64,000 nucleotides of DNA from Fulvivirga sp. M361 (lineage in GTDB: Bacteria > Bacteroidota > Bacteroidia > Cytophagales > Cyclobacteriaceae). Within the stretch, counting starts at the first letter, position 1. Each line of letters begins with the position of its first letter. Below, piece after piece: positions 1 through 9,697 of the stretch. Below the pieces are notes generated by a model. That model was not told the origin of the DNA and ran no database searches. It saw only the letters and a list, made by a program, of their open reading frames with translations. The position numbers were made by a program, and so were the translations under genes. Location of the stretch: contig NZ_VKDC01000008.1 of assembly GCF_007097395.1 (NCBI RefSeq), positions 286,677 through 350,676 on the forward strand, read 5' to 3'.

Positions 1-1
1 A

Positions 2-820
2 TGGTTTGAAGACATCACGAATTTTGACCAGGTAGGAGAGCAGACTTTTCGCAATGAAGCATTTATACCGAGAGTTGGCTTGAGTTATGCATTGACCAAA
101 AACATTAATGTATATGGCACTTACCTGGAAGGTTTTCAACCCCAATCCAATACGGTAGACCTGATGCCAAATACGGAGAACTTTTTCTGGAATCCCAATT
201 CTGCTGCTCAGTTCGATCCGTTGATCAGTGATCTAAGAGAAATAGGGGCAAAGGGTACTTTCTTTAATGGCGATGTCACCATGAGTGTGGCGTTTTACGA
301 AATCAATCAGGAAAACGTTTTGATCCCCTCTGAGCAAGACCCTGATCTATTGGTACAGAGGGGGGCAGATAGAAGCAGAGGTTTTGAGTGGGACCTGGCA
401 GGCCATATTTTTCCAAACTTGCAGGTGAATGCATCTTATAGTTTCATTAATGCGGAGATTGTGGAAGATGCTGATGAAACGCTTATAGGCGAGCGAAAGG
501 AAAACACACCCAGGAATAATGCCAACCTCTGGATGCGGTATGATTTTAATACTAACAGCCCCCTCAAAGGTTTAGGCTTCGGGTTGGGTGTTCAACACAG
601 CGGAGATCGGGTGCCATGGTTCACCAGGGATTTTATTATCCCTTCTTTCACACTATTTGATGCCGCTGTTTATTATCAGCCCACCCATTCAAACATTCAA
701 CTGATGGTAAAAATGAATAACCTGTTGGATGAAACACACTGGGTAGGTGCGATGAATTATGCCCGGTTATTCCCGGGAGCACCTCGAAATTCTTTATTAA
801 CGGTTATTTACAAATTCTGA
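2..820 (+). CDS. TonB-dependent siderophore receptor, C-terminal part
   Basis: The reading frame is already open at the window edge, so only the last 272 or so residues of an outer-membrane receptor are present. The visible part has the alternating pattern of a 22-strand beta-barrel and ends in aromatic Phe after Tyr-Lys, the usual C-terminal barrel signature. The segment NNLLDETHW followed by PGAPRNSLLTVIYKF matches the end of FhuA/FoxA-type ferric-siderophore receptors. The TonB box, plug and any STN domain lie outside the window. The next gene starts 4 bases after its stop, so receptor and permeases are probably co-transcribed. Family assignment is from recognition of the barrel end, not from a search; the exact ligand cannot be read. 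Confidence 0.85.
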   Translation, partial: WFEDITNFDQVGEQTFRNEAFIPRVGLSYALTKNINVYGTYLEGFQPQSNTVDLMPNTENFFWNPNSAAQFDPLISDLREIGAKGTFFNGDVTMSVAFYEINQENVLIPSEQDPDLLVQRGADRSRGFEWDLAGHIFPNLQVNASYSFINAEIVEDADETLIGERKENTPRNNANLWMRYDFNTNSPLKGLGFGLGVQHSGDRVPWFTRDFIIPSFTLFDAAVYYQPTHSNIQLMVKMNNLLDETHWVGAMNYARLFPGAPRNSLLTVIYKF

Positions 821-824
821 TTGC

Positions 825-2267
825 ATGCGAAAAGAAATATTACTGTTAGTTGCGGGACAATTTTGGGTGAGCGTTTTCAAATCAAAAGCCATATACCCGA
901 TCATTGGAATAATGCTCGTTCTGCTTCTTTATGCTGCCTACAGCGGACTTAGCTATCACGACCAAAATCATTTTCGAACGGACCACCAGAACATGGCCCG
1001 TGAAAGCTGGGAAGGAAACCCGGACAAGCACCCTCACCGGATGGCACATTTTGGAACATTTGCTTTCCGGTTAAAACATCCATTGAGCATTTTTGATTTT
1101 GGCCAGGAAAGCTATACCGGGAATGCGGTCTTTTTGGAGGCACACAGGCAAAATATGGTCAACTTCTCAGAAGCCGGTTTTTCTACCGGCATCCTTCGGT
1201 TTGGTGAGCTGCATATGGCCATGATCCTTCAATTGATCTTACCCCTGATCATTTTTTTTATTGGGTACGCTGCGATTGTCTCAGACCGGGAGAATGGCAC
1301 TTTGAAAATATTGCTGACACAAGGGGCGAATTGGAAAGAGATCCTGTTGGGGAGGTCTCTGGGGCTTCTGGCGATATCGGCCCTGTTTATTTTGCCTTTC
1401 TTCATCATGACAATAGTCTTACTGCTGGGCGAAGGGCATGCCGCCTCAGACGAGTGGGGAAGGCTGGCGATGAGCAGCTTGACCTACTTGGTATTTGCTG
1501 TGGTTTTATGTCTTATTACTATTGCTGTTTCCGTGAGCAGCCGGTCTTCTAAAAACGCCCTGCTGAAGCTCCTGGGCTTGTGGTTACTCATGACAGTGCT
1601 GCTCCCAAGAACGTCTCAGGCGATCGGAGCATATTACCACCCCACGCCAACTAAATTGGAGTTCAGAGCTTCGATTGAAGAGGAAGTCATCCAATACGGA
1701 GATAGTCATAATCCCAATGACCCTTATTTCAATGCGTTGAAAGACTCGGTGCTTAAGGTACACAAAGTAGGGTCTGTTGAAGAGCTTCCGTTTAACTATG
1801 GAGGTTTTATCATGGGGCAGGGCGAAAGAATAAGTGCAGAGATCTATAAAAAACATCATAACCAGTTGCTGGACCAGTATAGAAATCAAAACCAATTGAC
1901 CAGGTGGCTTGCCATTGTAAATCCTTATCTGGCGGTCAAACATCTTTCCATGGCGCTATGCGGGACGGACTTTGAGTCCTATGTTGATTTCCAGGGTCAG
2001 GCGGAAAACTACAGGTACCTCTTATCACAAAATATGAATGAGCTTCAAATGAAATACATTAGCCCTAACAAGATAAGCGGATCAGAAGGAAAGACCCACG
2101 TGATAGATCGCAAAGAATGGAAAGCACTGCCTGATTTTGAACATCGCTTCTTACCCCTTGGAAAGGTGATCAAAAACGAATCAATCTCCATAGGTTCCAT
2201 GGTGCTTTGGTTGACCTTTTCTATTGGATTGGTTATTTCCCTATCTAAAAACGCAAAAGCCATTTAA
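825..2267 (+). CDS. ABC-2 type permease, DUF3526 family (first of pair)
   Basis: A 480-residue inner-membrane protein with hydrophobic segments near residues 20-40, 128-150, 175-200, 213-235, 245-262 and 455-475. The large loop between the first two segments carries the HPHRMAHFG type motif seen in DUF3526 ABC permeases, and the sequence SDRENGTLKILL is the cytoplasmic coupling-helix motif common to ABC-2 permeases. Its partner follows at once, and the pair sits behind a siderophore receptor, so export or import linked to iron or a peptide siderophore is likely. No ATPase gene is visible here; it is expected upstream of the window. The family call is firm, the substrate is unknown. Confidence 0.85.
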   Translation: MRKEILLLVAGQFWVSVFKSKAIYPIIGIMLVLLLYAAYSGLSYHDQNHFRTDHQNMARESWEGNPDKHPHRMAHFGTFAFRLKHPLSIFDFGQESYTGNAVFLEAHRQNMVNFSEAGFSTGILRFGELHMAMILQLILPLIIFFIGYAAIVSDRENGTLKILLTQGANWKEILLGRSLGLLAISALFILPFFIMTIVLLLGEGHAASDEWGRLAMSSLTYLVFAVVLCLITIAVSVSSRSSKNALLKLLGLWLLMTVLLPRTSQAIGAYYHPTPTKLEFRASIEEEVIQYGDSHNPNDPYFNALKDSVLKVHKVGSVEELPFNYGGFIMGQGERISAEIYKKHHNQLLDQYRNQNQLTRWLAIVNPYLAVKHLSMALCGTDFESYVDFQGQAENYRYLLSQNMNELQMKYISPNKISGSEGKTHVIDRKEWKALPDFEHRFLPLGKVIKNESISIGSMVLWLTFSIGLVISLSKNAKAI

Positions 2268-2270
2268 GCT

Positions 2271-3620
2271 ATGTACCTATTTATGTTTAAACAATTTTTA
2301 AGGACCGGAACATGCCGACTGGGTTTGGGCCTGGTCTTGTTCCTGGGCTTAATTAGTATCATTACAGGTAAGCAATTCTTAAACGATCAGGAAAAGGTTG
2401 CTTCAGAGGTCGTAGAAAGGCAACTGGACCATATCAAGCGAAACATTGAGTTTCATAGTGATGACCTTGGCTTACTACTTTATTATTTGAAGTTTACGCT
2501 GGTCAATGAACATGACCCACTGTCCGCATTGGCGATAGGTCAAAAGGACCTGAACCCAAGCGTACAACATGTGAAAATTTTAACCCTTGAAGGGCAGAAG
2601 TACGATACGGACCTGGTCAACCCGACTAAACTTCTTTATGGCAACCTGGACTTGAGTTTTGTTCTGATCTATGTATTTCCGCTTTTGATCATTGCCTTTA
2701 CTTTCAATCTTCGATCGGAAGAAGAAGAGACAGGCACCTGGAAAATAGTGAGTGTCATGTCTAAGTCGAACCTGAAATTCCTATTGTCAAAACTCCTGGT
2801 GAGGCTCATTTTGTTGGTACTGCTGATGAGCTTTCTGTACCTGGTAGCCAGCATCGTATTGAACATCTCCTGGGGAGAGTTGTCCTTTGCATTCTTTGTC
2901 GTTGGCTTTGTTTATATATTATTTTGGTTTGCCCTCAGTTTTTGGATCATTTCTCTGAAACGTGCTTCTAATTTCAATGCGTTGGTCCTCCTCTCGTTCT
3001 GGTTAATGTTGGTGATCTTATCACCTTCCGTTGTTAATACTATCATTACTAATCGACTTCCTGTACCGGAAGCTTTAACCACCATGATCCGGCAGCGTGA
3101 TGGGTACCATCAGAAATGGGACATGGATAAGCGAGGTACGATGGAAAAATTCTATGACAGCTACCCGCAATTTGAAACGTATGGCTATCCCCCGGAAGAA
3201 GGTTTTAGCTGGCTCTGGTACTACGCCATGCAGCATTTGGGTGACGAAGAATCTCGCGAAGAAAGTTTGTCTATGCGGACCAAAATAATGCAAAGAGCAA
3301 ATTTAAGCCGGAAGTGGGCAAAGTTTGTGCCCTCCATGCATACCCAATTAGCTTTCAATGACATAGCAGGTACCGGACTGATCAACCATTTGAATTTTCT
3401 ACAGCATACCAACACATTTCATGAAAACACACGCCTTTACTTTTATCCGAAAATATTTTCGAATGGCACGGCAGAGGACGTAGACTGGGATCAATTCAAA
3501 CCTGTGTATTTCGAAGATGAAAGGTCATCATTTGATTGGTTGGGAAACCTGATACCCTTGTGTACAGGCATTGTATTTTTCTTTGGGTTATCTGGTTTAT
3601 CGATAAGAAATAACATGTGA
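2271..3620 (+). CDS. ABC-2 type permease, DUF3526 family (second of pair)
   Basis: A 449-residue integral membrane protein starting 3 bases after the first permease stop. Hydrophobic helices lie near residues 16-34, 118-140, 165-190, 205-230, 237-256 and 428-447. The motif EEEETGTWKIV after the second helix corresponds to the ENGTLK coupling motif of its partner, so the two are diverged paralogs that probably form a heterodimeric ABC permease. The loop after helix 1 is long and periplasmic, as in other DUF3526 members. It is followed closely by a secreted zinc hydrolase gene, which suggests joint handling of a small acylated or peptide-like ligand, but that is inference. Confidence 0.8.
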   Translation: MYLFMFKQFLRTGTCRLGLGLVLFLGLISIITGKQFLNDQEKVASEVVERQLDHIKRNIEFHSDDLGLLLYYLKFTLVNEHDPLSALAIGQKDLNPSVQHVKILTLEGQKYDTDLVNPTKLLYGNLDLSFVLIYVFPLLIIAFTFNLRSEEEETGTWKIVSVMSKSNLKFLLSKLLVRLILLVLLMSFLYLVASIVLNISWGELSFAFFVVGFVYILFWFALSFWIISLKRASNFNALVLLSFWLMLVILSPSVVNTIITNRLPVPEALTTMIRQRDGYHQKWDMDKRGTMEKFYDSYPQFETYGYPPEEGFSWLWYYAMQHLGDEESREESLSMRTKIMQRANLSRKWAKFVPSMHTQLAFNDIAGTGLINHLNFLQHTNTFHENTRLYFYPKIFSNGTAEDVDWDQFKPVYFEDERSSFDWLGNLIPLCTGIVFFFGLSGLSIRNNM

Positions 3621-3722
3621 ACATCAATGAAAATAAAAGACACCCTGATCCGCCGGCATGATGAGAGGTACTTGGTTAAGCTCCTTACCTCTAACGGGAT
3701 CGGTGAGGCCATTTTGCGTAAA

Positions 3723-4776
3723 ATGCGTATCGCGCTTTTCCTGATGATCTGTATATCATTCAGTACAGCGCTAAGGGGACAAAGCTCTTTTGATTTCAAT
3801 GGGGAAAAGATTTTGCCGGGATCCAGGATACATTTAAAGATCCCGATTAAGGACGACACAAATGAGACCTTTATCCCCATAACCATTTTTCATGGAAAAG
3901 AAAGCGGGCCGGTGCTGGGAATTACAGCGGGAGTACATGGTTACGAGTACGCACCGATACTTGCAGGACAAAAACTGATCCGAAAAATAGACCCGGAAAA
4001 GCTCAAAGGTACCGTTATTCTGGTGCAGGTGGCCAACGTTGGGAGCTTTTTAGGCAGGCCGCCCTACATTAACCCATTAGATGGTCAAAACCTCAACCGC
4101 ACGTTCCCAGGCAATCCGGAGGGTACCGTTACAGAAAGAATAGCTTCTTTTATTTCTGAAAAGATCATCCCCCGTTGCCATTATTTTGTGGATGCCCACA
4201 GTGGAGACGCCCCTGAAGATTTGATGCCTTATGTTGCCTATTACCATCATGACAACAAACCCGGGATTTCTTCGAAAGGAAGAGAAATGGCCAAGCATAT
4301 GGGATTTGATCATGTCATTGTGTTCAATACGACAGCGAAGAAATATATGACAGAAGGGTCACCCAGCCTGTATTGCTTTGCGCAGGCTTTTAAGTGGGGA
4401 GGGAGTCCCTGCCATGGACATAGAATGCGGTAGGTTGGGTCAGGTGGAGGAAAAATTCGTGACCAGGATTATCGAAGCGATCGGCAGCTTATTAAACTAC
4501 CTTAAAATGACGGACGAAAAGCCTCTTTTATCAGAGGGAATAGCTTTTATAGAAGAACGGTCTTACATAAATAGCGCTCATACCGGATTTTTTTACCCAC
4601 TGAAGTCCAGCGGAGATTATGTGAAAAAAGGCATGAAAGTAGGTTACGTCACTGATTTTTTTAGTGAAACCAAAGAAGAAATATACGCAGATACAAATGG
4701 CATCATCTTGTACCTGCTAGGGACACCACCCGTAAGCGAAGGGGAAACGCTGGTAGCTATAGGAATGATAAAGTAA
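3723..4776 (+). pseudogene. M14-family AstE/AspA-like zinc hydrolase, frameshifted
   Basis: A secreted succinylglutamate desuccinylase/aspartoacylase-type protein. The first part shows the zinc motif HGYE in GVHGYEYAP, the arginine motif NLNRTFPG and the third ligand in DAHSGD. The frame then shifts in a G-rich run at about 4395-4403; one extra G explains it. Reading resumes one frame over as GVPAMDIECGRLG, which carries the expected catalytic Glu, and continues to 4776 through the C-terminal beta-domain. The first fragment alone runs out at 4433. I start at 3723, where MRIALFLMICISFSTALRG is a clean signal peptide; an upstream ATG at 3627 would add 32 polar residues before it. It is either a real pseudogene or a base-calling error in the G run. 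Confidence 0.75.
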
Positions 4777-4908
4777 TAGCGCGACAGGTCTAAAAATATA
4801 GTGTATGAATAACCATGAGATTATTATTGGCCTCCCGGGCAATGGCCTGTTCATCATTGAGGCCATCAGCATGCAGCCAGGAAATGGGCTTCAAAATGAT
4901 TGGGACGT

Positions 4909-7119
4909 ATGAAAACGATTCTCTTTTTATCAGTCGTCTTCGTTTTTCTGATTTCCGCATCTCTTCACGCCCAGGAAGATAAAAACTTCCCGCCCCCGGA
5001 GCATGTGCCTGTTATCAATGCTCGAAAAGTGCAGAGTACTATCAAGGTAGATGGAAAACTCAATGAAGTCGACTGGCAGAATGCTGAGGCAGTCACTGAC
5101 TTCTTTAAAATGGAACCCCGGCAGGGAGGTGAATATCTGTACGATACGGAGGTGAGGCTGCTCTTTGATAAAAAAAACCTTTATGTAGGCGCCTTTTGCA
5201 AAGACTCACTGGGGAGAAAAGGAGTAAGGGTGCAGGACTTGAGACGTGATTTTAGCTGGGGAGAGAATGACATCTTTTTTGTGCAACTCGACCCGCAGAA
5301 CCTGAAGCAATACTGTGTTTCCTTCCAGACTACTCCCTACGGAAACCAGCGCGACTTGCAAAATTTTAACGATAGTAATACCGACAATGACTGGAATGCC
5401 TTGTGGTCAGTTCGTACGCATCGGACGGATTCAGGCTATTATGCTGAGTTTGCCATTCCCTTCAAATCCATACGTTATGAAGAAATTGAACCCGGTGAGT
5501 CACCTGGTTGGGGGATCACATTCAGTCGGCTGGCCAGAAGAGATTATGAACAGACTGTTTTTCCCGCTATTCCTCAATCTTTTTCACCTTACCGTATGAC
5601 GTATGCCGCACAGCTTGAAGGCCTGGAACTACCGGAACCTGGCGCCAATGTTCGTGTGGAGCCTTATTTTTTGTATCAGTATGAGAACATTGAAGATGGT
5701 GAAATGAGTACTTCTGATGGTGATGTAAAACTCGGTGGCGACATTAAATGGGCGATTGATCCCCGCTCGGTGCTGGATGTGACCTTCAATACCGATTTTG
5801 CTCAGGCAGACGTAGATCGTGCTGTGAACAACCTCGAGCGGTTTACTATTTTCTTCCCAGAAAGGCGACAATTCTTTTTGGAAAACTCAGGAATCTGGGC
5901 AGGAGCCAATAACCGGTCTGTGGTACCGTTCTTTAGCAGGACCATCGGACTACAGGGTAATTTCAATGCCGAACCCGCCCGTATTGATGCCGGAGGACGG
6001 TATACCATGCGAAATGAAGATCGGTCGATAGCGGCATTGTATATTCATCAGGCAGAAACGGATAATTCTCCGGGAGCAAGCTTTATGGCGGGAAGGTACC
6101 TTCAGAATTATGGAAAAGAAAACAATATAGGCTTGATGTTCACCCACCGACTGGATGAGCGGTCCGGGAAACTTGGAATACAAGAAAGCAATAATACGAC
6201 TTTAACGGTAGATGGGGCTCTGCGTCCAAGGGATGAGATAACAGTCCAATACATGCTGTCAGGTTCACGGGATAATTCAAATGATACCTTAGGAGTAGCC
6301 GGCCGTTTGTTTACCAGCTACACTACCAATAAATTCTATTTAGGGTGGTTAACCAATTTTGTATCAGAAGATTACAATCCTGACATGGGCTTTGTCTTTC
6401 AAAAGAATGTCATCTGGCATAATCCCGGCGGGTATTTTATCTGGCGGCCAAAGAATATCCCCTGGATCAGAAGATTTGACCCGGGAGCATTTTTTAACTA
6501 CTATCATGATTTTAGTGACCCAGCGAACTTCCAGCAGGCTAATATTTACCTTTTCCCTATTTACCTTATTTTGACAGATGGAAGTTTCCTGGAATACGCC
6601 ATATTCCCCACCTGGCAAAATATCAACTTTGACTTTGCTCCTTTAGGCATAAGGATCGCTCAAGAAGACTTTTACTACACACGTCACCGAATTCAGTTCA
6701 ATACTGATCAGTCCGCTAAGTTTTCCGTATCCGGAACGGTAAATTGGGGTACATTCTACAATGGCAGACGAATGACGTTGGAAGGAGGCCTGCGAATTGC
6801 TCCGGTTCCTCACGCGGCATTGACCGTGAATTATGAGTACAATGACCTGACGGACCTTGGAGAGGCGAATGAAAACCTGGAAACTCACTTAACCACCATA
6901 GGTTCCCGCTTTGCCTTAAACCCCAGAGTGCAATTATCTGCTTTTTATCAATACAACACATTCGATGAACAGGGAAGATGGAACGTCCGGGCAAGCTGGG
7001 AATACCAGCCGTTATCTTTTGTTTACCTGGTTTTCAACGACACCCGAATTGATGGGTTTGAAAGCCCTTTTCAGGAACAACAGTTTATTGGGAAAGTCAC
7101 TTTTTTGAAGCTGTTTTAA
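4909..7119 (+). CDS. DUF5916 outer-membrane protein with CBM9-like N-domain
   Basis: A secreted protein of about 736 residues. MKTILFLSVVFVFLISASLHAQ is the signal peptide; an ATG three codons earlier (4900) is possible. Roughly residues 35-230 form a CBM9-like carbohydrate-binding module, recognised by KVDGKLNEVDWQNAE and by the YYAEFAIPF strand; the remaining 500 residues are the DUF5916 region, rich in aromatic amphipathic strands and ending in Leu-Phe, like a barrel. Such proteins are common in Bacteroidota and their biochemical role is unsettled. It stands alone on this strand after a 130-base gap, and is followed by a hairpin. The family call is strong; a function in sugar or peptide binding is only suggested by the N-domain. 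Confidence 0.8.
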   Translation: MKTILFLSVVFVFLISASLHAQEDKNFPPPEHVPVINARKVQSTIKVDGKLNEVDWQNAEAVTDFFKMEPRQGGEYLYDTEVRLLFDKKNLYVGAFCKDSLGRKGVRVQDLRRDFSWGENDIFFVQLDPQNLKQYCVSFQTTPYGNQRDLQNFNDSNTDNDWNALWSVRTHRTDSGYYAEFAIPFKSIRYEEIEPGESPGWGITFSRLARRDYEQTVFPAIPQSFSPYRMTYAAQLEGLELPEPGANVRVEPYFLYQYENIEDGEMSTSDGDVKLGGDIKWAIDPRSVLDVTFNTDFAQADVDRAVNNLERFTIFFPERRQFFLENSGIWAGANNRSVVPFFSRTIGLQGNFNAEPARIDAGGRYTMRNEDRSIAALYIHQAETDNSPGASFMAGRYLQNYGKENNIGLMFTHRLDERSGKLGIQESNNTTLTVDGALRPRDEITVQYMLSGSRDNSNDTLGVAGRLFTSYTTNKFYLGWLTNFVSEDYNPDMGFVFQKNVIWHNPGGYFIWRPKNIPWIRRFDPGAFFNYYHDFSDPANFQQANIYLFPIYLILTDGSFLEYAIFPTWQNINFDFAPLGIRIAQEDFYYTRHRIQFNTDQSAKFSVSGTVNWGTFYNGRRMTLEGGLRIAPVPHAALTVNYEYNDLTDLGEANENLETHLTTIGSRFALNPRVQLSAFYQYNTFDEQGRWNVRASWEYQPLSFVYLVFNDTRIDGFESPFQEQQFIGKVTFLKLF

Positions 7120-7149
7120 CCCGAATCTTAATGCATGATCCGGGGTTAA
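7116..7149 (+). terminator. Possible hairpin after DUF5916 gene
   Basis: TTAACCCG and CGGGGTTAA, separated by about 17 bases that themselves carry AATC and GATC, can form a long imperfect stem just over the stop codon. There is no T tract after it, so it is at best a weak or processing-type terminator. Confidence 0.3.
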
Positions 7150-7415
7150 CCACTCAAAATCAAGTGATATGAAAAAGATAATAAACGACCTGTAGTTTGT
7201 AAAGTGAATGAAAGCGCCTGCTTCAAAGTTCTTTTGAGTACTATGGAATATTGGCTTGGTATTAGCCGCAACAAGTAGGGCTGTTTTCGCAAGTTCCCAT
7301 TGCGTTATCGGCTGCTGTTGTTACTGTTGATTCTCAGTTACGGGTGGGATTCTAAAAGGGGTTGCGCTCTTTAACTCGTGAGATGGGAGGTGGGGAGTCA
7401 CTTAACTTTTAATAA
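7120..7415. other. Intergenic stretch between convergent genes
   Basis: About 300 bases with no convincing reading frame on either strand. It holds a GC-richer patch followed by AT-rich sequence. I recognise no RNA gene, mobile element or protein remnant here apart from hairpins at both ends. Confidence 0.5.
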
Positions 7416-7440
7416 GGCAGGACACATAGGTCCTGTCCTA
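7416..7440. terminator. Bidirectional terminator between convergent genes
   Basis: CAGGAC (7418-7423) and GTCCTG (7430-7435) form a perfect 6-bp stem with a 6-base loop, extended by GG/CC pairs with one bulge. Plus-strand sequence after it is TATTTTG; on the minus strand TTATTAAAAG follows. Its place between converging genes supports termination in both directions. Confidence 0.55.
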
Positions 7441-7454
7441 TTTTGAGTTGATTG

Positions 7455-7853
7455 TTATTCAAATACCGGAGCTGTGTCCATGTAAAGCCTCACAGATTTT
7501 ACTTTGCCATCAGAGTTGAGATCAGTAAATGCTACTGCTTTCACTGTTGCCTCTTTACCATCGTGCCTTTTGTAATGATTTAACGCCTCCAGTACATAGT
7601 TTTCATCTGTACCATAGATATTGACTAAATCATGCTCCACAGAGGCAAAGCTTTGCCAATAATTGCCAAGTCCCTGAAGGATTACCTCTTTGCCCTGACC
7701 AAACGGATTATTGTTGAAAAACATTTCTACATCATCTGCTAAAAACGATCCGTAGACCTCCACGTTCTTGCTGTCCATTGCTTCCAGATAAGTCATGTAT
7801 TGGACGTAAGCGCTTGTGGACAATTGATTGATTCTTAAGTTTTTAGTTTTCAT
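7455..7853 (-). CDS. SnoaL-like / NTF2-fold protein
   Basis: A 132-residue protein with the plan of the SnoaL/nuclear-transport-factor-2 fold: an N-terminal helix (YMTYLEAMDSKN), then DVEMFFNNNPFGQGKEVIL, where a polyketide-cyclase-like pocket forms, then long antiparallel strands (KATVKAVAFTDLN and KVKSVRLYMDTAPVF). There is no signal peptide, so it is cytosolic. Members range from ketosteroid isomerases to proteins without known substrate, and nothing here fixes the reaction. It is the downstream-most gene of the minus-strand array of small proteins, with its own leader of about 100 bases behind an AraC-type regulator gene. Confidence 0.7.
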   Translation of the reverse strand: MKTKNLRINQLSTSAYVQYMTYLEAMDSKNVEVYGSFLADDVEMFFNNNPFGQGKEVILQGLGNYWQSFASVEHDLVNIYGTDENYVLEALNHYKRHDGKEATVKAVAFTDLNSDGKVKSVRLYMDTAPVFE

Positions 7854-7960
7854 CGTTTTATTGTTTTTTGTTTAAATCATTTATGATTCAAAAGTCAGTC
7901 AAATAGGAAGGCAACATGTAGAGCAGAATACGGAATGAATGGTAGTTTTTTCGGATTGGC

Positions 7961-8815
7961 CTAGTTTGCCCTGTATGAAGCCGGAGTTAATCCGACTTTC
8001 GCTTTGAAAAGCTTATTGAAGTAGGAGGGGTCTTCATAACCAAGCCAGTATAGAATTTCCTTTACAGTCATACCGGTTTGTTTGAGGAGGCTCTTGGCTT
8101 CAAACAGTACAAATGCCTCAATACATTGCTTTGTTGTATGTCCTGTTTCAGTCTTTAGAACATCGGACAGATGCTTTGCGGAGATATTGAGACTATCGGA
8201 ATAAAAACCTACGTCCTTATGATTTCTGTACTCTTGTTGGAGGAGATTGTCAAAGGTCCTTACGATTACATAATTTCTGGTTGGGACAATTTCCGATGAT
8301 TCCTTCTTATAGGTGTTATTCAGCGACTCCAGTATGCTGTATAGTATCCCGGATGCTACTTTTAGATTTTTCTGCTCGTCATAGAGTAGCTTAAGGTATT
8401 TTGAAAACCAATCATAGCTATCATCTTTCAGGTCAATTACGTAATTGGCTCCTGGTTTGAAAAAGTCATAGTCGACAAGGAAATTACTGTAAAATGGTTT
8501 TTCGAATAATTCCGCTTTAAATAGTGCTGTAGTATTCCTGATCTTCCAATTATTTTTTAGCCAATGCCTTACGATACCAGAACCAACAACAGTAAGTGAT
8601 TTTTTCTTAAGTGTAAATTCTCTAACGCCTACCTGGAGCCGGCATAGATCTTCATGCATTAATCCGAGAGCATAGAAGTAGCTGCGGTATGGAAACTCAA
8701 TGCCTTGACCTTTACTGAATTCTTTCTCTGTGGCAACATATAGATTGGTTTCCGGCCCGTCAAACTTCAAGACTTGTCTAAGGTATTGGTGATATTCGAA
8801 GTTGTGAGGGGCCAT
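7961..8815 (-). CDS. AraC-family transcriptional regulator
   Basis: A 284-residue regulator. The first 170 residues are a cupin-like sensing domain, and residues 185-284 hold two helix-turn-helix motifs of the AraC/XylS type: SLNISAKHLSDVLKTETG in the first, then MTVKEILYWLGYEDPSYF and the closing signature GLTPASYR. The upstream 145 bases contain only a degraded amidohydrolase gene, and the next gene downstream is the SnoaL-like protein, which is its most likely target. It is a stand-alone Bacteroidota AraC regulator; the ligand is unknown. Start chosen at the first in-frame ATG, which precedes a normal N-domain. Confidence 0.85.
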   Translation of the reverse strand: MAPHNFEYHQYLRQVLKFDGPETNLYVATEKEFSKGQGIEFPYRSYFYALGLMHEDLCRLQVGVREFTLKKKSLTVVGSGIVRHWLKNNWKIRNTTALFKAELFEKPFYSNFLVDYDFFKPGANYVIDLKDDSYDWFSKYLKLLYDEQKNLKVASGILYSILESLNNTYKKESSEIVPTRNYVIVRTFDNLLQQEYRNHKDVGFYSDSLNISAKHLSDVLKTETGHTTKQCIEAFVLFEAKSLLKQTGMTVKEILYWLGYEDPSYFNKLFKAKVGLTPASYRAN

Positions 8816-8840
8816 TGGTAATTACAAAACCAAATTACAC

Positions 8841-9288
8841 CTAATTCTCCAGCCTTCCGGCATAATTCAAAACCTTATCATCAGTCACGTCAAAATTTTG
8901 TGCATACGGATGAATCTTAATGATCTTTACTCCAACGCTGGCAATTCTTTCTAATTCTTGGAGCGCTGTATCACCCTCCATCGGATGTACAGGGCATATG
9001 GGTACAATCTCAAGGTATTTTTTAGCTAATGTTATTAATTCATCATTCCTTTTCCGGGTGCGTTCTGATTCAGCCTTTTTAGCTGTAAAGATTGCTCCGA
9101 ATTGGGTGACTTTCTGTTTAGCAGAATCAAGCTGCACCATGTATACCTCATAAGACTTTTTGTTCTCCCATAAATGAACATGGTTATCACGGGTTAGTCG
9201 GCAATAGGACTTGACTTTTGCTGAGTTTGATCACAGCCGGCTATTGAGCAAAGAATTATCAGGGCAAGTAGAAGTGTTTATTTTTAAT
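8841..9288 (-). pseudogene. Decayed amidohydrolase-family lipoprotein
   Basis: Reading the minus strand from about 9288, the codons spell IKNKHFYL, then in a shifted frame LLLALIILCSIAGCDQ, a lipoprotein signal with lipobox IAGC, then a stop at about 9198. In a third frame the text continues as TRDNHVHLWENKKSYEVY, which carries the DxHxH metal-binding start of amidohydrolase family 2, and goes on open to 8841 through ICPVHPMEGD. The protein then stops at about a third of the usual 300 or more residues. It therefore lacks a start codon (ATT instead of ATG), has two frame changes and a C-terminal truncation. A 99-residue open frame (start 9140) remains but cannot form a barrel. Confidence 0.75.
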
Positions 9289-9304
9289 GATATAAAGATG
9301 ACGT

Positions 9305-9682
9305 TCAGCTATTTTTTGCTTTAAACTTCGTTTCATTTTCCATAACTCTTGTTCTCACTATTTTCTTTATGATTTCTTCGGGTAAAGGCGCGTTTGGTGA
9401 AAAATGAAGTGTTGATCCTGTATTCTTAATACCCAGGGATTTTAACTCTTTTTTTATGGACTTAACCAAATCAGGATTCATAGTGTAGAGACTAATAGCA
9501 TCTTTTTTAACTCCAAAGCCTACGAGCATGTAGTGGAGTCTGAAAGAAGGAATTTGATAGCTGATCAATTCTTCGGCGTCAGGTACTACTGACTTAATGA
9601 TGGACCGAAGTTGTTCTAAACCTTGATAATAGTGCGCCTCTTGCAGGTCAATGTAATCTGTTATTGTTTTCGGGCTGGTCAT
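9305..9682 (-). CDS. DUF1801 (YdhG-like) protein
   Basis: A 125-residue cytosolic protein of the YdhG/DUF1801 family, a frataxin-like small alpha/beta fold. Recognised by the N-terminal helix pattern YYQGLEQLRSIIKSVVPDAE, the core EELISYQIPSFRLH and the later FSPNAPLPEEIIKKIV segment, which are characteristic of this family. Its role is not established in general; iron-related function has been suggested for the Bacillus relative but cannot be read here. It starts 15 bases downstream of the alpha/beta hydrolase stop, so the two are probably on one transcript. Confidence 0.75.
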   Translation of the reverse strand: MTSPKTITDYIDLQEAHYYQGLEQLRSIIKSVVPDAEELISYQIPSFRLHYMLVGFGVKKDAISLYTMNPDLVKSIKKELKSLGIKNTGSTLHFSPNAPLPEEIIKKIVRTRVMENETKFKAKNS

Positions 9683-9697
9683 GAGGGTTTATTTTGG

